Shown here: in pieces, positions 61,170-64,000 of the stretch | How positions within the stretch are numbered: position 1 is the first letter of the stretch | Layout: every line of letters begins with the position of its first letter | Notes under the pieces: model-generated | What the model saw: the letters and a program-made list of their open reading frames with translations, nothing else | The model's database searches: none | Told to the model about the DNA's origin: nothing | NCBI RefSeq assembly: GCF_001269365.1 | Contig: NZ_CXOM01000001.1 | Location: 558,090-622,089 of the forward strand | Length of the DNA stretch: 64,000 nt | Origin: Limnohabitans sp. Rim11 | GTDB taxonomy: Bacteria; Pseudomonadota; Gammaproteobacteria; Burkholderiales; Burkholderiaceae_C | Direction of reading: 5' to 3' | Program-made: the position numbers and the translations under genes

Positions 61170-62495
61170 CTAATCGTTAATTTGTTGGTGAATTTTTTGA
61201 ATTGTTTTTCTTGCAAAAAACAAAATAAATGGAATCATCAATCCTGCAAATAGCTCAGGATTGATATTCAGCCCTAGTGCTTTGATGGCTTTACCAACAT
61301 ACAGTGCCAAGCTAACGACGTAGTAAGTGATGGCGGCAATGGACAAACCCTCCACCGTTGACTGCAGGCGCAATTGAAGCGCTTGGCCGCGCGTTAACTT
61401 TTCAAGCAGTTGCTGGTTGTGCTGTTCGGCAACAATTTCGACACGCGTTCTGAGCAAGGCGCTGGCTCTTGAAATACGTTGAGCCAAGTTGCCCAATCGG
61501 TCTGATGTGGCATTGACTGTGGCCATGGCTGGAGCAAGCCGTCGCTGCATGAATTCTCCGACAGATTGCATTCCTGACAGCGGACTTTCTCGCATTTCTG
61601 AAATTCGTTCTAGCACAATGGCGTTGTAAGCTCGCGCTGCAGAGAACCTGTAACTGTGCTCTGCGGTTGCACTTTCAACTTGTACGGCTAAGCTGGCCAA
61701 GTCTTTCAGTAAGACTTCATCTGCATCAACTTTCTTTTCGAGTCTTTGTGTGATTTCGACCAACTGAACCTCAGTTTGCGCAAGTTTGCTACCAAGGCTT
61801 TTGGCAACGGGCAGACTGAGCAAGGCCATCATTCGGTAAGTCTCTAGTTCCAAAATACGTTGAGCTATTCGACCTGCACGGTTGGGTGAAGTTTCTGGTG
61901 AGGCCAGGACCAAAACTCTTTCAAATCCTTGAGAGTCAATTCTTAAATTGGACATCAAATGTGAGTGTGGGTGGCCAGTGGCGGTTCTGCCCATCTTGGC
62001 GCCAATCAATGAGCTATCGCCTAGCCAAAGTTTTGCATGGCGAAGTGCTCGAGGGTCATCCATGCCTTCCTTCAAAATGACCAATTGAATGGCTGTAATG
62101 GTTTTGCCAGGAATTGACTCCAACCACTCGCTGCCTGTGGCAACAGCAGGCGATAGATCGGGAAAGGCGTGCCCCCAAATGACCTCATCTGGCAATTTTT
62201 GAATGATGGTGTAGCGCGTGAATTCTGTGTGACGCTCCCAGATTAAAGTATGCGATTCAAACTGAATTTGGCAGAAGTTTGTTTTTAACTTTTCGATTGA
62301 ACAAGACGATTGACCTGGCAGTTGTTGCAGGTGTTTCAGTTCATCTTGAAGAGTCACCTCCCGGTTGATGACTGCAACATAAAAAATCAATGCAGGGAGT
62401 CCAATGCTTGCAGACGGACGTGTGTGAATTTCGTTGTGCAGGACGAAGCGCAAGTCATCGTCGCGAGGTAATTTGAATGGTGTGAGCTCAGTCAT
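61170..62495 (-). CDS. DUF3422 family membrane protein
   Basis: 441 residues. The N-terminal part (FVLHNEIHTRPS) is the DUF3422 hallmark. The middle is helical and rich in Glu, Gln and Arg, likely coiled coil, and the C-terminus has two predicted membrane helices (about 380-400 and 415-432) ending in a basic tail. The family is common in proteobacteria and has no known function. It lies upstream of the rhodanese gene with 17 bases between. Confidence 0.9.
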   Translation of the reverse strand: MTELTPFKLPRDDDLRFVLHNEIHTRPSASIGLPALIFYVAVINREVTLQDELKHLQQLPGQSSCSIEKLKTNFCQIQFESHTLIWERHTEFTRYTIIQKLPDEVIWGHAFPDLSPAVATGSEWLESIPGKTITAIQLVILKEGMDDPRALRHAKLWLGDSSLIGAKMGRTATGHPHSHLMSNLRIDSQGFERVLVLASPETSPNRAGRIAQRILELETYRMMALLSLPVAKSLGSKLAQTEVQLVEITQRLEKKVDADEVLLKDLASLAVQVESATAEHSYRFSAARAYNAIVLERISEMRESPLSGMQSVGEFMQRRLAPAMATVNATSDRLGNLAQRISRASALLRTRVEIVAEQHNQQLLEKLTRGQALQLRLQSTVEGLSIAAITYYVVSLALYVGKAIKALGLNINPELFAGLMIPFILFFARKTIQKIHQQIND

Positions 62496-62584
62496 TGAAT
62501 TTCTCTGGTGCGTCTAACATGTTAGATCTTGTTGGACAGCAAATTTGACTAAGAGCCCACCGTACCCGGGTTGAAAACTAAAGC

Positions 62585-63625
62585 TCAGAACGCTTCTTTT
62601 TCAGCTTCCAAATAAGCCAGACTGATATATTTTCCGATGTTGCCGTCAAAACCCTGCATGGTTTTTGCTCGTTTTTGAACACGAGGATCTTTCAGTACCA
62701 TGGCTTTTGCCTCTGCTTCAGACTTTCCGTCTTTGACAGCTTGCAAACAAGGCTCCCAGATGCCCGCCATAAATTCACCATATGTTTGCAATAGATCCTT
62801 GGCAGGTTGACCATGGCCTGGTAGCCAAATTTGCTCGCCAATGCTGTCGGTCAGTGCTTTATAGTATTTGAAGGTGCCAGCATATGAGCCATCGTCGATA
62901 TTGGCAATGCGGTTGGACATGGCAATGTCTCCAATGCAGGTGACCTTGTCTTGGACCACTTGCACACTCAAATCTGCGTCGGTGTGCGCTCGTCCGTAAT
63001 GGTGCATGACGAAGTCAACATCACCAAAACTCAATTTTTGACCGTTCGTGACCACACGATTAGGCGCCACTGTTTTGGTGCCCGCACTCGATTGGTTGGT
63101 CCATCGCTCCATCAAGAGACGCCATGTATTGCCTTCCATGCCTTTGATGGTTTCAATTGTTTTGGCCAAAGCATAAATGGGCAACTGAGCGCCATATGCC
63201 TCTGCAAAAGCGTGGTTGCCTAACCAATGGTCGCCGTGGAAATGGCTGTTGAAGACTGCAATGACAGGTAAGGGGGTAACCTTTTTAATCATGCGAATGG
63301 CCATTTGCCCAATTTGCAATGAACTGCCTGAATCCAAAACCACTACGCCAGCTGAAGTGACAACAAAAGTGACGTTAGACATCATGCCGCGATTTTCTGG
63401 CGTTGGAAAACCATCTGGCGCATAAATCATCCAAACATGCTTGGACACTTGAACAGGGGGAATGTCTTTGACAGGGGGGCCTGTGACAAAGTCATTGACG
63501 TCGGCTGCAAAAGTTTGTATTTCTGGCCACATGCCCAAGGCACCTAAACCGATTGCACCCGCCCCCAAAAAGGAGCGACGCTTCAGAGTGGCCTGAGCCA
63601 AGGAATTGAATTGAGCATGGGCCAT
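62585..63625 (-). CDS. Metallo-beta-lactamase-fold hydrolase, SoxH-like, exported
   Basis: 346 residues. The N-terminus has a Tat-like signal (LKRRSFLGAGAIGLGALGM) and cleavage after about residue 41, so it is probably periplasmic. The zinc motif is HFHGDHW (HxHxDH) at about 128-134, with a second His in HHYGRAHTDADLS. Similar proteins are annotated as SoxH or quinoprotein-relay metallohydrolases. The adjacent soxB end suggests a sulfur-oxidation role. Confidence 0.9.
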   Translation of the reverse strand: MAHAQFNSLAQATLKRRSFLGAGAIGLGALGMWPEIQTFAADVNDFVTGPPVKDIPPVQVSKHVWMIYAPDGFPTPENRGMMSNVTFVVTSAGVVVLDSGSSLQIGQMAIRMIKKVTPLPVIAVFNSHFHGDHWLGNHAFAEAYGAQLPIYALAKTIETIKGMEGNTWRLLMERWTNQSSAGTKTVAPNRVVTNGQKLSFGDVDFVMHHYGRAHTDADLSVQVVQDKVTCIGDIAMSNRIANIDDGSYAGTFKYYKALTDSIGEQIWLPGHGQPAKDLLQTYGEFMAGIWEPCLQAVKDGKSEAEAKAMVLKDPRVQKRAKTMQGFDGNIGKYISLAYLEAEKEAF

Positions 63626-63637
63626 AAAAGAACTCCC

Positions 63638-64000
63638 TTAAGCAACGTAACCTGGGTTAGGCAATCCACCTGTGATTTTAGGTGCATTGAGTTGCCTTGG
63701 TTTGATGCGACCGTTGGGTTGTGTTTTGAGCCATTGCTCAACCACTTCCCAGACTTGCTTGTTGCCTTGCGTGCGGGCTTCTTCCGCAACAGGCGCCCAG
63801 CCAGCCACTTTGTATTTTTTGCCTGATTCAATGAGCTTGCCGTTCAAACGCATTTCTTCAATGCGCTTGCCCATGGTGGCGGTAGGGTTGCACTGATATT
63901 GCAAGCCGCCCACACGCACCATGTCGCCGCCTTGTTGGTAGTAGGGGTCTGGGTTGAACAGGTTGTCGCAAACGTCTTCCAGAACCGTTTTGATGGTTTC
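63638..64000 (-). CDS. soxB: Thiosulfohydrolase SoxB, C-terminal part
   Basis: The last 120 residues of a gene continuing beyond the window end. The segment DPYYQQGGDMVRVGGLQYQC is typical of the SoxB 5'-nucleotidase C-terminal domain, and a stop lies at 63638. SoxB cleaves sulfate from the SoxY-bound thiosulfate-derived intermediate in the periplasm. It shows that at least part of a sox system lies just outside the window. The metallohydrolase gene starts 12 bases downstream. Confidence 0.9.
   Translation of the reverse strand, partial: ETIKTVLEDVCDNLFNPDPYYQQGGDMVRVGGLQYQCNPTATMGKRIEEMRLNGKLIESGKKYKVAGWAPVAEEARTQGNKQVWEVVEQWLKTQPNGRIKPRQLNAPKITGGLPNPGYVA

Overview
The window is an ordinary stretch of a betaproteobacterial chromosome, most likely Burkholderiales and probably Comamonadaceae (a Limnohabitans- or Rhodoferax-like organism). 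This placement is an inference. It rests on moderate GC content, the hemF-nadD-rsfS-rlmH-maf order, a monomeric NADP-isocitrate dehydrogenase, two Bug/TctC-type binding proteins, a DUF3422 protein, a DUF3149 microprotein and an infC gene with a non-AUG start. I see no insertion sequence, prophage, CRISPR array, rRNA operon or replication origin. One tRNA gene (tRNA-Pro, GGG) is present.

Layout. 1-5 kb: tail of a TPP-dependent enzyme, a histone-like SWIB protein on the minus strand, a 457-bp AT-rich regulatory region with two palindromes, and isocitrate lyase (aceA). 3-11 kb: translation block thrS-infC-rpmI-rplT-pheS-pheT-ihfA-merR, then tRNA-Pro. 11-16 kb: a cold-shock protein, clpS-clpA, and a HerA-like ATPase. 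16-23.7 kb: housekeeping run yebC, purD, acyltransferase, hemF, nadD, rsfS, rlmH, maf, and a TrhO-glutathione transferase fusion.

23.6-32.4 kb: a long minus-strand sugar-acid operon. It holds gluconokinase, a small barrel protein, a TRAP transporter (dctPQM), a gluconate 5-dehydrogenase-like SDR and an idonate dehydrogenase-like MDR enzyme. A VOC protein, a Baeyer-Villiger monooxygenase and an alpha/beta hydrolase follow on the same strand. A divergent LacI-family regulator and two copies of a GGATAGCGCTATCC-type operator sit at its head. 33.7-41 kb: a hydroxyacid dehydrogenase with its Bug protein, two MFS carriers flanking a class V aminotransferase, a TauE/SafE permease and a small unknown protein. 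41-44 kb: monomeric isocitrate dehydrogenase and a YjdM/PhnA zinc-ribbon protein.

43.8-47 kb: a NahR-like LysR regulator divergent from a three-gene Rieske oxygenase cluster (alpha, beta, ferredoxin, with no reductase). 47-51 kb: minus-strand operon of a CoA-binding protein, metY, an acyl-CoA ligase and an ECHDC3-type hydratase homologue. 51-56 kb: an orphan ModA-like protein, a second Bug protein, a hydrolase, a B12-binding radical SAM protein and a thioesterase. 56-60 kb: an FNR-type regulator, a 42-residue membrane microprotein, and an operon of rhodanese, AhpD-like protein and short-Q-loop cytochrome bd oxidase. That operon lies behind a CsoR/CstR-like palindrome and an FNR/ANR-like site. 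60-64 kb (minus strand): methyltransferase, membrane rhodanese, DUF3422, a metallo-beta-lactamase-fold hydrolase and the end of soxB, which suggests sulfur oxidation.

The most interesting candidates are the sulfide- and oxygen-linked rhodanese/AhpD/bd-oxidase operon with its overlapping promoter and operator, the TrhO-GST fusion, the hairpin array between infC and rpmI, the AUC-started infC, and the RsfS protein with a histone-like basic tail.
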